Assembly (NCBI GenBank): GCA_019454405.1
Contig: JACFOH010000015.1
Location: 1-36,769, forward strand
Direction: 5' to 3'
Length of the DNA stretch: 36,769 bases
Source of the DNA: Promineifilum sp.
GTDB lineage: Bacteria; Chloroflexota; Anaerolineae; Promineifilales; Promineifilaceae
Positions 16,936 through 25,211 of this stretch are shown here, in pieces (the first letter of the stretch is position 1; every line of letters begins with the position of its first letter). The notes under the pieces were generated by a model, which was not told the DNA's origin, ran no database searches, and saw only the letters and a program-made list of their open reading frames with translations. The translations under genes and the position numbers were made by a program.

Positions 16936-17592
16936 CTACAGCCTTACGGGTTCTTGTTTGACCCGACAGTGCGCGGCATCGATGATGCTGAGAACGCGGT
17001 TGACAGCCTCTTCAGGGTGGCTTTCCGGATTTACCACACAGTAGTCGAACTCTTCCATGCGCTTCATTTCCTGTCGAGCGGTTGCCGTGCGCAACGCGAT
17101 GCCCTCGGCCGTATCTTGTTTGCGATTCCTCAGGCGATCGATCAAATCCTGTTCGGTATCAGTGGTCAGGAACACAGATATCGCATTAGGCACGATCCGC
17201 CGGACGGTTGATGCCCCTTGAACATCGACGCGTAACACGACATCGCGGCCGCTGGCCAGCGCGTCGCGGATCTGTTGCTTGGGAATGCCCTTATAGTCGT
17301 TGTAGACGATGGCATGTTCCAGCAGTTCGTCTTCTTCAATCATTCGCGCGAATTCATCGAAGCTGACAAAGAAGTAATCGATGCTATGTCGCTCATCATC
17401 GCGAGGCGCGCGAGTTGTTGCCGTTACGACGAAATAAAAATCGTCAGGACGGCGCTCGATTAACATGCGCGCTATCGTATCCTTGCCCACGCCGGATGGC
17501 CCGGACAAAATCAGAAGAAGAGGATGGCTTGGACAGGCGTATAAATCTTCATCCACCATATCGGAGATCTCTTGCAGTACATCTATACTCAT
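16936..17592 (-). CDS. gmk: Guanylate kinase
   Basis: Guanylate kinase phosphorylates GMP to GDP with ATP in the cytoplasm. The protein has 218 residues from this ATG: a 24-residue N-terminal extension, P-loop GPSGVGKDT (31-39, Asp where Ser is usual), TTRAPRDDE for GMP binding, IDYFFVSFDEF, the YNDYKGIPKQQI loop and DVQGASTVR. The usual Gly before the DYFFV motif is replaced (HSIDYFFV), a mild departure. A GTG start at 17607 with AAGG upstream is an alternative that would add five residues. The gene is divergent from fmdB and upstream of the transporter genes, 195 nt away. Confidence 0.94.
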   Translation of the reverse strand: MSIDVLQEISDMVDEDLYACPSHPLLLILSGPSGVGKDTIARMLIERRPDDFYFVVTATTRAPRDDERHSIDYFFVSFDEFARMIEEDELLEHAIVYNDYKGIPKQQIRDALASGRDVVLRVDVQGASTVRRIVPNAISVFLTTDTEQDLIDRLRNRKQDTAEGIALRTATARQEMKRMEEFDYCVVNPESHPEEAVNRVLSIIDAAHCRVKQEPVRL

Positions 17593-17695
17593 CGCTATAT
17601 TTTCCACGAAATGCCTTGCCGCCTGGGCGTTTCGGCCAATATAATCGTTTATTGTATCAGATTTTTGATGGCCGTTGGCCTATTCTGGAGCCTCG

Positions 17696-18082
17696 ATGCC
17701 GATTTACGAGTACATTTGCCGGAGCTGTGGCCGGCGCGCCCGGATTTATTTGTCCTACGATGAATATGATCACGCCACTCCCGCTTGCCCTCATTGCGGC
17801 CGCGCCGACCTGAAGCGGCGAGTTGGCCGCGTCACTGTCGCTCGCTCCGAGGAGACCAGGCTCGATGATCTAATGGCCAGCGACTCACTTGATGGACTGG
17901 AAGACGATCCTCGCGCGATGGGGCGATTTATGCGTGAGATGAGTCGGGAGATGGGGGAAGATATGGGTGATGAACTGGCTGAAGTGGCTGGCCGGCTCGA
18001 AAAAGGCGAATCGATGGAATTGATAGAGCGCTCGATGCCCGATCTGAACTCAACTGGCGAATTTGGAGGCGACTTTGATTAG
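17696..18082 (+). CDS. FmdB/CxxC zinc-ribbon small protein
   Basis: This 128-residue protein has an N-terminal zinc ribbon of the FmdB family: MPIYEYICRSCGRRARI with a first CxxC, then ACPHCGRADLKRRV with a second CxxC. The remainder is acidic and Met-rich (MGRFMREMSREMGEDMGDE), probably helical. Members are regulatory or of unknown role; binding one zinc ion is the only safe claim. GGAG at 17687-17690 lies 5 nt before the ATG at 17696, and the family always begins MPxYxY, so an upstream in-frame start at 17675 is rejected. It is divergent from gmk and convergent with tmk. Confidence 0.85.
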   Translation: MPIYEYICRSCGRRARIYLSYDEYDHATPACPHCGRADLKRRVGRVTVARSEETRLDDLMASDSLDGLEDDPRAMGRFMREMSREMGEDMGDELAEVAGRLEKGESMELIERSMPDLNSTGEFGGDFD

Positions 18083-18118
18083 CGTTCGAGGCGTGCTGAT
18101 CAGCCTCTCATTCACGAG

Positions 18119-18751
18119 CTATGGACGTCTGGCCATCGCTGCCATTCGCTCGGCTACGATTCGTTGCACGTCGGCCGCTACTTCAGCTACTGGCCGGCTG
18201 GCGTTGATTATCACCCATCGTTTAGGCTCGGCCGCCGCCAGAGCATGATACCCCTTACGCACACGTTCGTGAAAATCTATAGCTTCCAGATCGAGACGGT
18301 TCATCTCGTCGCCTTCGGTGAGACGACGCATCAGGCCGGATGCCACGTCGATATCAAACAGTAATGTGAGATCGGGCGTTAGGCCGCCGGTGGCAATCTC
18401 CGTCAACTTGGCCAACATTTCGCGCTCCAGCCCACGACCATAGCCTTGATAGGCCATCGTGCTGTCAGCGAAACGATCGCATAATACGATACGTCCCGCC
18501 TTCAAAGCGGGGCGTATAAGCTGATTGACCAGTTGGGCACGAGAAGCTGAGTAGAGAAGAACTTCGGCCGTGGGAGCCATCATCGTATTGGCCGTATCAT
18601 GAACAACGTCACGAATTTGATCGCCGATAGATGTTCCCCCTGGCTCCCGTGTTACTTCGACATTGAAACCGTGCTCGCGCAAATGGTCCGCCAGCAAACG
18701 GATCTGGGTCGATTTTCCGCCGCCTTCCGGCCCTTCAAATGTAATGAACAT
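18119..18751 (-). CDS. tmk: Thymidylate kinase
   Basis: Thymidylate kinase makes dTDP from dTMP for DNA synthesis. The 210-residue protein starts MFITFEGPEGGGKSTQ, with the P-loop at residues 7-15. It shows EVTREPGGTSIGDQIR (dTMP-binding Glu/Arg), the DR motif in LCDRFADSTMAYQGYGRGLE and LTLLFDIDV. The LID-type arginines are within SGLMRRLTEGDEMNRLD. It lies 31 nt after the R3H-ATPase gene, on the same strand. No Shine-Dalgarno sequence is obvious, consistent with expression from the upstream operon. Confidence 0.95.
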   Translation of the reverse strand: MFITFEGPEGGGKSTQIRLLADHLREHGFNVEVTREPGGTSIGDQIRDVVHDTANTMMAPTAEVLLYSASRAQLVNQLIRPALKAGRIVLCDRFADSTMAYQGYGRGLEREMLAKLTEIATGGLTPDLTLLFDIDVASGLMRRLTEGDEMNRLDLEAIDFHERVRKGYHALAAAEPKRWVIINASRPVAEVAADVQRIVAERMAAMARRP

Positions 18752-18782
18752 CAGATTGCCATTTCGTTAGCGCGAGCGGTGA

Positions 18783-20537
18783 TTAGTCGTTACGGGCTGC
18801 CCCGAACACACGGACATGGCGATAGGGTTCCCGACCATAGCTATGAGATACCAGATTGGCCTGACGCACCATCTCATGCTGGTAACGACGGATGGCTGCG
18901 CTGACCGGTCGCAAGTCCATGGTTGGCTGCCCCGATTGAACGAGAGCGATAGCCCGCTCCGTCTCAGCTATCGCCGACTCAAAAGGGTCAGTTGAGGACA
19001 CCTCGAGCCCTAATGCTTCGAGCAGAAATCGCTCCATCTGGCTGACAGTGTTGGCCCGTAACACGTAGACGGATACGTTGTTTTGTTCAGCATCGCTGAT
19101 GAGCCGGCGACGTTTGCGATAGTAGCTTTTCAGGGTCACCATCACGTCGGCTTCCTCCACAGTTTCGGTGATGGTCAATTTCACTCCTAAATGCTTGGCA
19201 GCCTGATACAGCCGGTTGCGAGCTACCCCATAGGCAAAAACACGAATCTTGCGGCCGCTGTTATCTCCCCCGGTGCCGCCGTTATCGTACCCGGTGGCTA
19301 TTCGGCTGGCAGATCGCTCATCGGCGATGGGCTTCCCGCCCATAAATGTCTCGCGCTGGACGGCGACGGGCGGCAACCGGCCGCTCTCGTCTGGGTGGAT
19401 TGGCGCCTCGCCTAAAGCCCGAATCTCGCGACCGCCGCGTCCGGCCCGTATGCCCGGAACGGTCGTGCGCCTTCCTGTCACAGCTGCTGATGTCACTACC
19501 AGCGATTGCCGCTCTGAGCGTATATCGCCTTCATCGTCAACATAACGTAGTTCCACTTGGACCGGTTCGCCACGTAACATCGCATCGACCGAGGTTGTCA
19601 CATCGCTGTGGACGAGTAACCGTTGGCGTTCCTGCATCTCAATGAGCACATCGAACGTCGGTGGGGCACGGCGCTCGAGGACGGTTTTTTGAGTTCCCCG
19701 ACGGCGCGCTTCTTCGTCCGATAAGGTTACGCTCTCGATACCACCGACCAGGTCCGACAGGGTCGGATTCAGCAAGAGGTTTTCCAGCGTATTGCCGTGG
19801 GCGGTGCCGATGAGCTGCACCCCGCGTTCATTGATCGTTCGGGCGGCCTCAGCTTCGCGCTCTCGCCCGATCTCGTCGATGATGATCACTTCCGGGTTAT
19901 GATTCTCGACGGCCTCGATCATCGTCTCGTGCTGGTGGGCTGGACGCGGAACCTGCATCCGGCGCGCCTGCCCGACGGCCGGGTGGGGGATATCGCCGTC
20001 CCCACCGATCTCATTACTGGTATCAACGATGATCACTCGTTTTTGCTCGGCCAGAATACGCGCCATTTCACGCAGCATGGTCGTCTTGCCGATGCCCGGC
20101 CGGCCGAGGATAAGGATACTGTGGCCTTCGTTGACAATGTCCTCGATGATGGCGATGGTGCCGTAAACCGCGCGGCCAATCCGGCATGTCAGGCCGACAA
20201 CCTGGTTGCGACGATTGCGGATACCGGATATTCGATGAAGGGTACGTGCGATGCCAGCCCGGTTGTCATCATCGAAATCGCCTATGCCGGCTACGACATG
20301 ATCGATTTCTTGCTTTGTGATCTCGGTTTCGCGTAACACGCGTTCGCTATCGACATAGCGAGCCGTGGGCACGCGACCGAGATCCATGACGATTTCCAGG
20401 AGTTCGTCTTCCTGTCCCGCTTGTTCAACGCTGGCTCGTATGCTTTCCGGCAAGACCAGCAGCAGCGTTCGGAGATCTTCGTGCGACTGAGTAGGATCCA
20501 TGTCTACCTGATATCTACCCTTACGGGTAATCCTCAT
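18783..20537 (-). CDS. SpoIIIAA/Ycf45-like AAA ATPase with C-terminal R3H domain
   Basis: This 584-residue protein combines an N-terminal part (1-140), a RecA/AAA-fold ATPase similar to SpoIIIAA and cyanobacterial/plastid Ycf45, a long variable linker, and a C-terminal R3H nucleic-acid-binding motif. Walker A is ILGRPGIGKTT (143-153); Walker B is EVIIIDEIGRERE; GIGDFDDDNRAGIARTLHRI precedes them; the R3H core is AAIRRYQHEMVRQA near residue 555-568. The ATG at 20535-20537 overlaps the GNAT stop as ATGA, supporting this start. The next gene is tmk. Function is not established for the family; single-stranded nucleic acid binding and ATP hydrolysis follow from the domains. Confidence 0.88.
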   Translation of the reverse strand: MRITRKGRYQVDMDPTQSHEDLRTLLLVLPESIRASVEQAGQEDELLEIVMDLGRVPTARYVDSERVLRETEITKQEIDHVVAGIGDFDDDNRAGIARTLHRISGIRNRRNQVVGLTCRIGRAVYGTIAIIEDIVNEGHSILILGRPGIGKTTMLREMARILAEQKRVIIVDTSNEIGGDGDIPHPAVGQARRMQVPRPAHQHETMIEAVENHNPEVIIIDEIGREREAEAARTINERGVQLIGTAHGNTLENLLLNPTLSDLVGGIESVTLSDEEARRRGTQKTVLERRAPPTFDVLIEMQERQRLLVHSDVTTSVDAMLRGEPVQVELRYVDDEGDIRSERQSLVVTSAAVTGRRTTVPGIRAGRGGREIRALGEAPIHPDESGRLPPVAVQRETFMGGKPIADERSASRIATGYDNGGTGGDNSGRKIRVFAYGVARNRLYQAAKHLGVKLTITETVEEADVMVTLKSYYRKRRRLISDAEQNNVSVYVLRANTVSQMERFLLEALGLEVSSTDPFESAIAETERAIALVQSGQPTMDLRPVSAAIRRYQHEMVRQANLVSHSYGREPYRHVRVFGAARND

Positions 20538-21586
20538 TGTTTCTTTTCGTGTTCCGGTTGCTGGAAGTTTCTGACAAATGGCGACGACGCCGATATTCGT
20601 TGTCCTTCAAGCGAAACAACTGTTTCCGGTACGACCCGAGGCGCGTGATGAACTGTGTGGCGAACCATTACCGCCTGACTGCCGCACACGGTGAACCCGC
20701 GTCGCTCGAGCGTCCCCGGTAACCAACTTTCATAACGTCGAACGCAACAGTAGACGCGCTCCGGTTCTTTCGCGAATGAAATATTCATTGCTGCGGCGAC
20801 GATTTCATCCGCGCCGGCCTCCGCATTCGGGTGAATGAATAGTCGCATCCAGGTGGCAACGGCGCCCTGGCGGATACTGATGAACGCGGCCAACTCTTGT
20901 CCATCGCGCATGACCCACCCCTCGGCATCTCTAGCCGATGGCAGCGGCTCTACCAGTTGTACCAGCCGTGGCACTGTATTCGCGTAGAGAAGCTGGATAT
21001 CCCATTCGTCAGCCGAACTGCGCCGAGTTAGCGCGCGACCAACTGTGCCTTGCGGCCGGTAATCGGCTGTGGATACAGTCCATATATCTTGACGCGTATA
21101 GACGGCAAATCCTGCTCGCCGTAAAATCGTTTGCGTGTTTGGGTCGCGTTCATCAACCTCGGCGATGACATGATGGATGCCTCGCTGTCCTACCCCAATG
21201 ATTGCTTCGTCCAGCAAATCCAGCCATATCGTGCAGTCCGGGCTGGATAAAGCGGCATCGCCTGGCAGAGTACCGCCTGACGGGTCGTCATCACTACCAT
21301 CCTCTTTGCACCGAGGGCTGATGTAATTGATGTACGCTTGATTGGCGCCGTTGGGAACCCGTAATTGGATAAATCCGGTGCGATCGTTGCTTTCCGCTTT
21401 CCAGATGAAGGTTGGAAATTCGCCGCCTACCAACATGCTCACAATAGCGCCACGGAGAGGACGAAAATTTTCGGCCAATGCGGGCATGGTATACAGCGAA
21501 ACTCCACTTTCATCGAGTCGACGAATCAGGGCTAAATCGCGCAGGTCAAAGGGCCGGACCATTATCGATAGTTTATCAACCCCCAT
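20534..21586 (-). CDS. Tandem GNAT-like acetyltransferase protein
   Basis: This 350-residue protein looks like two GNAT folds in a row. The first half opens IMVRPFDLRDLALIRRLDE and contains a typical strand-helix end, NTQTILRRAGFAVYTRQDIW, near 155-174. The second half repeats the pattern more weakly with WDIQLLYANTVPRLVQLVEP, then ERVYCCVRRYESWLPGTLERRGF near 295-317. A clear acetyl-CoA R/QxxGxG/A loop is not evident in either half. GAGG precedes the ATG; a second ATG at 21562 is possible. It overlaps the R3H-ATPase gene by 4 nt (ATGA) and is divergent from sdhC. The coupling suggests a shared role, unknown. Confidence 0.7.
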   Translation of the reverse strand: MGVDKLSIMVRPFDLRDLALIRRLDESGVSLYTMPALAENFRPLRGAIVSMLVGGEFPTFIWKAESNDRTGFIQLRVPNGANQAYINYISPRCKEDGSDDDPSGGTLPGDAALSSPDCTIWLDLLDEAIIGVGQRGIHHVIAEVDERDPNTQTILRRAGFAVYTRQDIWTVSTADYRPQGTVGRALTRRSSADEWDIQLLYANTVPRLVQLVEPLPSARDAEGWVMRDGQELAAFISIRQGAVATWMRLFIHPNAEAGADEIVAAAMNISFAKEPERVYCCVRRYESWLPGTLERRGFTVCGSQAVMVRHTVHHAPRVVPETVVSLEGQRISASSPFVRNFQQPEHEKKQ

Positions 21587-21613
21587 TTACCTCGGCAAGT
21601 GACTCTAAATAGC

Positions 21614-21664
21614 TTGCCTTCTACCTACGTGCTATTATACTACCTGCAACGCCCTGACAGGAGA
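21614..21664 (+). promoter_or_regulatory. Promoter and ribosome binding site of the sdh operon
   Basis: TTGCCT (21614-21619) and TATACT (21636-21641) are spaced 16 bp. GGAGAG at 21660-21665 precedes the sdhC ATG at 21673. The gap is shared with the divergent GNAT gene. Confidence 0.5.
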
Positions 21665-21672
21665 GTCCCTTT

Positions 21673-22137
21673 ATGAGTTCGTTTATTCTCACTATTCGCG
21701 AAGGTATTCGTTATCGCGGAGGCTCCGGTCAATATAGTTGGCTGGCGCACCGCCTCTCTGGTCTGGCCATTCTCTTCTTCCTTGTCATTCATGTTTGGGA
21801 TACAGCCAATGCCTTTTTCTGGCCTCAGGCTTATGTTTGGTCATTGGCTCTTTTCAAACATCCATTCTTTGGCCTTGGCGAGGTAGGCGTGATGGCCGCC
21901 GTCCTATATCATGCCTTTAACGGCGCTCGTATCGCGCTCTTCGATTTCAAGCCGGAATGGTGGCGACACCAGCGCATCAGTGTAATCATCACCTGGGTAC
22001 TGTTCTTCATCATCTTCATCCCCATCGCCATATTCATGCTGAGCGGGATCATCGGCCATTGCCAGGCATTGGCGCAAGTTGGGGATAGCTGCTTCCGCAT
22101 TCCTGCTTTCTCTGAATTTGCCCAGTACGCTCGATAG
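21673..22137 (+). CDS. sdhC: Succinate dehydrogenase cytochrome b556 subunit
   Basis: This 154-residue membrane anchor of complex II has three hydrophobic helices. SWLAHRLSGLAILFFLVIHVWD is the classic first-helix motif, given here as SWLAHRLSGLAILFF plus LVIHVWD, with quinone-site Ser/Arg. AAVLYHAFNGARIALFD carries the conserved His that ligates heme b. It is first of four genes in the order sdhCDAB, with 10 nt to sdhD. The complex oxidises succinate to fumarate and passes electrons to quinone; the reverse reaction is possible in anaerobes and cannot be excluded. Confidence 0.93.
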   Translation: MSSFILTIREGIRYRGGSGQYSWLAHRLSGLAILFFLVIHVWDTANAFFWPQAYVWSLALFKHPFFGLGEVGVMAAVLYHAFNGARIALFDFKPEWWRHQRISVIITWVLFFIIFIPIAIFMLSGIIGHCQALAQVGDSCFRIPAFSEFAQYAR

Positions 22138-22147
22138 GAGATATTAA

Positions 22148-22558
22148 ATGGCAGCTCTAACGGAGAAAACATCCGGCAAAATCACAGTACGTCGCGTCAA
22201 GTTACAAGGTAATGTCGAGCGCTATTCATGGCTCTTCATGCGCCTTTCCGGCGTAGCCATGCTTGTCTTGGCCGTTGGCCACATGGTCATTCAACATGTT
22301 CTCAATAGCTCGGCCAATCTGACCATCCAATTTGTCGCGGTTCAATGGAGCACGTGGGGGTGGAAGACCTTTGACATCCTGCTGCTATGGATGGCCATCC
22401 CTCATGGTACCCGTGGCTTGTACACCGTTTTGGCCGATCATATTCATAACCCGGGCGCGATAAAGCTCATTCGAAGCCTGTTGTTGCTATTCATCCTGGC
22501 CACGGTCATCTGGGCTACTATCGCTATAGCGATGTTTGATTCAGCGATGGTGCCCTAG
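22148..22558 (+). CDS. sdhD: Succinate dehydrogenase hydrophobic membrane anchor subunit
   Basis: This 136-residue protein has three helices. YSWLFMRLSGVAMLVLAVGH forms the first helix and WMAIPHGTRGLYTVLADHIHNP supplies the second histidine/quinone-site region of the SdhD family. The short N-terminal cytosolic stretch KITVRRVKLQGNVERY resembles the start of SdhC, suggesting the two anchors are distant paralogues. A ribosome binding site (AGGAG) precedes the ATG. It sits 36 nt before sdhA. Confidence 0.9.
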   Translation: MAALTEKTSGKITVRRVKLQGNVERYSWLFMRLSGVAMLVLAVGHMVIQHVLNSSANLTIQFVAVQWSTWGWKTFDILLLWMAIPHGTRGLYTVLADHIHNPGAIKLIRSLLLLFILATVIWATIAIAMFDSAMVP

Positions 22559-22594
22559 GCTGGGCAAATACAGTTTCACTCTGGAAGGCATCTT

Positions 22595-24373
22595 ATGAAA
22601 ACGCATGTATTTGATGCAGTCATCATCGGCGCAGGGGGCGCAGGCCTGATGGCTGCTTTATACGCCAGTCGGGGCGCGAATGTGGCTGTCATCTCCAAAC
22701 TATATCCGACTCGCTCGCATACCGGCGCAGCCCAGGGCGGCATCGGCGCCGCGCTCGGCAATCTCGAAGAAGATCGATGGGAGTGGCACGCTTACGATAC
22801 TGTCAAAGGATCGGACTATCTGGCTGATCAGGACGCTGTTGATGTCCTCTGCCAAGAAGCGATCGAGGTCGTCGTCGAACTCGAACATATGGGACTCCCA
22901 TTCGACAGGCTTCCCAATGGCCGCATCTCTCAGCGCCGGTTTGGCGGTCATACGAATAACGAGACCGGCAAGCCGGTCACGCGTGCCTGCCATGCTGCTG
23001 ATCGTACCGGCCATATGATTCTTCAAACGCTCTATCAGCAGTGCATCAAGAATCGGGTTAACTTCTATGACGAGTTCCATGTTGTCGATCTCATTCGCGT
23101 CGACGATACGATCCGTGGCGTTGTCGCTTATGAGATAGCTACCGGCGAACTCCATGTCTTTCATAGCAAGGCTGTTGCTTTCGCGACCGGTGGTTGGGGA
23201 CGTTGTTGGGAAGTCACTTCCAACGCCCATTCTCTGACGGGCGACGGTGCAGCTATTTGTCTGCGTAATGGCGTGCCGATGGAAGACATGGAGTTTTTCC
23301 AGTTCCATCCCACGGGCATTTTCAAGCTAGGTATCTTGATTACTGAAGGGGTGCGTGGGGAAGGAGGCGTCCTGATCAACGGCCAGGGCGAACGCTTCAT
23401 GGAACGCTATGCTCCGCATATCAAGGACCTGGCCAGCCGCGACGTTGTCAGCCGCGCGATCTTCATGGAAGTTCAGGCAGGACGTGGCATTAACGGCCAA
23501 AAATACGTGCATCTCGATGTGCGACCGGAGACGGTCAACAAATATAATGAGTTGGCCGGCGATCCCAGACGGATCGATCGCGCCTATATCGAAGCCAAGC
23601 TGCCCGATATCGCCGACTTTACTCGCACCTACCTCGGCATTGACCCAGTGGAAGAACCGATGCCCGTGCAGCCGACGGCCCATTACGCGATGGGGGGAAT
23701 ACCCACAGACGTGCACGGCCGTGTTGTCCTTGGCTCGGATAATCGTGTGCTCGATGGCCTCTATGCTGCCGGTGAATGTGCGTGTGTTTCCGTGCACGGA
23801 GCCAATCGATTAGGCACGAATTCGCTGGTCGATCTGGTCGTTTTCGGTCGTCGAGTTGGGCGTCATATCGTTGAATATTGCGAACAGGCCGAATTACTCC
23901 CCCTTCCAACGGGTACAGGCGAAGCGGTTCAGGCTGAGCTGAGCAGAATTCGCGACGGTTCCGGTAACACCAAGGTCGCTGATTTGCGGCACCGTATGCA
24001 GAAGACAATGACGGATAACGTGGGCGTCTTCAGAACTGAGGAAACGATAACCCAGGCTATCGATGACCTCAAAGAATTGCGCCGTGAGTATTACTCCGAA
24101 TTACACATTGATGATAAGGGTCATCGCTATAATACGGACCTGCTGGAAGCATGGGAATTGGGGTGCCTTCTGGAATTGGCTGAGGTGACGGCCATTGCCG
24201 CGCTTGCTCGCAAGGAAAGCCGCGGTGGTCACGCCCGTGATGACTATCCCGAGCGTGACGATGTGAATTGGCTGAAGCACTCTCTCTGTTCTCGAGAAGA
24301 GGACGGTTCTTACTCTCTCGATTACAAACCGGTATTTATCGGCCGCTACGAACCCAAGAAGCGCGTCTACTAA
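22595..24373 (+). CDS. sdhA: Succinate dehydrogenase flavoprotein subunit
   Basis: This 592-residue catalytic subunit carries covalent FAD and the dicarboxylate site. [17 protein letters not shown] is the FAD-binding loop, [18 protein letters not shown] contains the His that forms the 8-alpha-histidyl-FAD bond, and [14 protein letters not shown] plus HPTGI and [10 protein letters not shown] are substrate-site motifs. [22 protein letters not shown] is the second FAD segment (cited in parts: [22 protein letters not shown]). Length and C-terminus match the family. GGAAGG precedes the ATG. It lies between the anchors and sdhB. Confidence 0.97.
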   Translation: MKTHVFDAVIIGAGGAGLMAALYASRGANVAVISKLYPTRSHTGAAQGGIGAALGNLEEDRWEWHAYDTVKGSDYLADQDAVDVLCQEAIEVVVELEHMGLPFDRLPNGRISQRRFGGHTNNETGKPVTRACHAADRTGHMILQTLYQQCIKNRVNFYDEFHVVDLIRVDDTIRGVVAYEIATGELHVFHSKAVAFATGGWGRCWEVTSNAHSLTGDGAAICLRNGVPMEDMEFFQFHPTGIFKLGILITEGVRGEGGVLINGQGERFMERYAPHIKDLASRDVVSRAIFMEVQAGRGINGQKYVHLDVRPETVNKYNELAGDPRRIDRAYIEAKLPDIADFTRTYLGIDPVEEPMPVQPTAHYAMGGIPTDVHGRVVLGSDNRVLDGLYAAGECACVSVHGANRLGTNSLVDLVVFGRRVGRHIVEYCEQAELLPLPTGTGEAVQAELSRIRDGSGNTKVADLRHRMQKTMTDNVGVFRTEETITQAIDDLKELRREYYSELHIDDKGHRYNTDLLEAWELGCLLELAEVTAIAALARKESRGGHARDDYPERDDVNWLKHSLCSREEDGSYSLDYKPVFIGRYEPKKRVY

Positions 24374-24385
24374 GAGGTCATATCG

Positions 24386-25108
24386 ATGCAAGCAAAACTG
24401 CGAATCCGGCGTTTTAATCCGGAAGATGGCAACAAGCCCTGGTGGGGTGAATATACCCTGGATAATATCCATCGGACCGATACAGTCCTCGACCTGCTTC
24501 ACCGGGTGAAGTGGGAGCAGGACGGGACTTTAGCTCTGCGACGATCGTGTGGCCACGGCGTTTGTGGTTCAGATGCCATGTGCATCAATGGCGCCAATGC
24601 TCTGGCTTGCAAGACGTTAGTCAACCGGCTGGGGGGCAAGGATGATGTCGTCGAGATTCAGATCGAGCCTCTGCCGGGCTTGCGCGTTGAGAAAGACCTC
24701 ATCGTTGACATGGATCCATTCTTCGATCATTACAAGTCGGTGATGCCGTATTTTGTCAACGATGAACCGGTCCCGGCGGACGGCCGTGAACGCCTGCAAT
24801 CTCCCGAGGATCGCGCGCGGTTCGATGACACGACCAAATGTATTCTTTGCGCTGCCTGTACATCCTCTTGTCCCAGCTTCTGGGCTGATGATCGTTACGT
24901 TGGCCCATCGGCCATTGTGCAGGCGCACCGATTTATCTTCGATTCGCGCGATGATGCGTTTGAGGAGCGTCTCGCGATCATGGCCGAAGAGTTCGGTGTC
25001 TGGCGCTGCCGCACGATTTTCAACTGCACTAACGCCTGCCCGCGTGATATCAAGATCACGGCGGCGATCGCTGAGGTCAAGCGAGCGATTACGTCTGGGA
25101 AAGTTTAG
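24386..25108 (+). CDS. sdhB: Succinate dehydrogenase iron-sulfur subunit
   Basis: This 240-residue subunit moves electrons through three clusters. RRSCGHGVCGSDAMCINGAN plus a later Cys (ALACKTL) binds the [2Fe-2S] centre; CILCAACTSSCP binds [4Fe-4S]; the remaining Cys in WRCRTIFNCTNACPRDI complete the [3Fe-4S] and [4Fe-4S] sites. The second residue of the first motif pair is intact and no Cys is missing. It is the last gene of the operon and is followed by a strong bidirectional terminator. Confidence 0.97.
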   Translation: MQAKLRIRRFNPEDGNKPWWGEYTLDNIHRTDTVLDLLHRVKWEQDGTLALRRSCGHGVCGSDAMCINGANALACKTLVNRLGGKDDVVEIQIEPLPGLRVEKDLIVDMDPFFDHYKSVMPYFVNDEPVPADGRERLQSPEDRARFDDTTKCILCAACTSSCPSFWADDRYVGPSAIVQAHRFIFDSRDDAFEERLAIMAEEFGVWRCRTIFNCTNACPRDIKITAAIAEVKRAITSGKV

Positions 25109-25133
25109 GCACGGTACTTCATCATTCGAGATC

Positions 25134-25166
25134 AAAAAGGCGCATCGTATGATGCGTCTTTTTCTT
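25134..25166. terminator. Bidirectional terminator after sdhB
   Basis: The arms 25134-25146 and 25151-25163 pair over 13 bp with a single G-T wobble and a 4-nt loop; core CGCATC/GATGCG, with A runs on the left and T runs on the right. It serves sdhB on the plus strand and, with its A-rich left side, the UDP-glucose pyrophosphorylase gene on the minus strand. Confidence 0.88.
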
Positions 25167-25211
25167 TGAAAACTCGCGAAATTGGTTGGGCTGATAGGCG
25201 TCAGCGATGCT

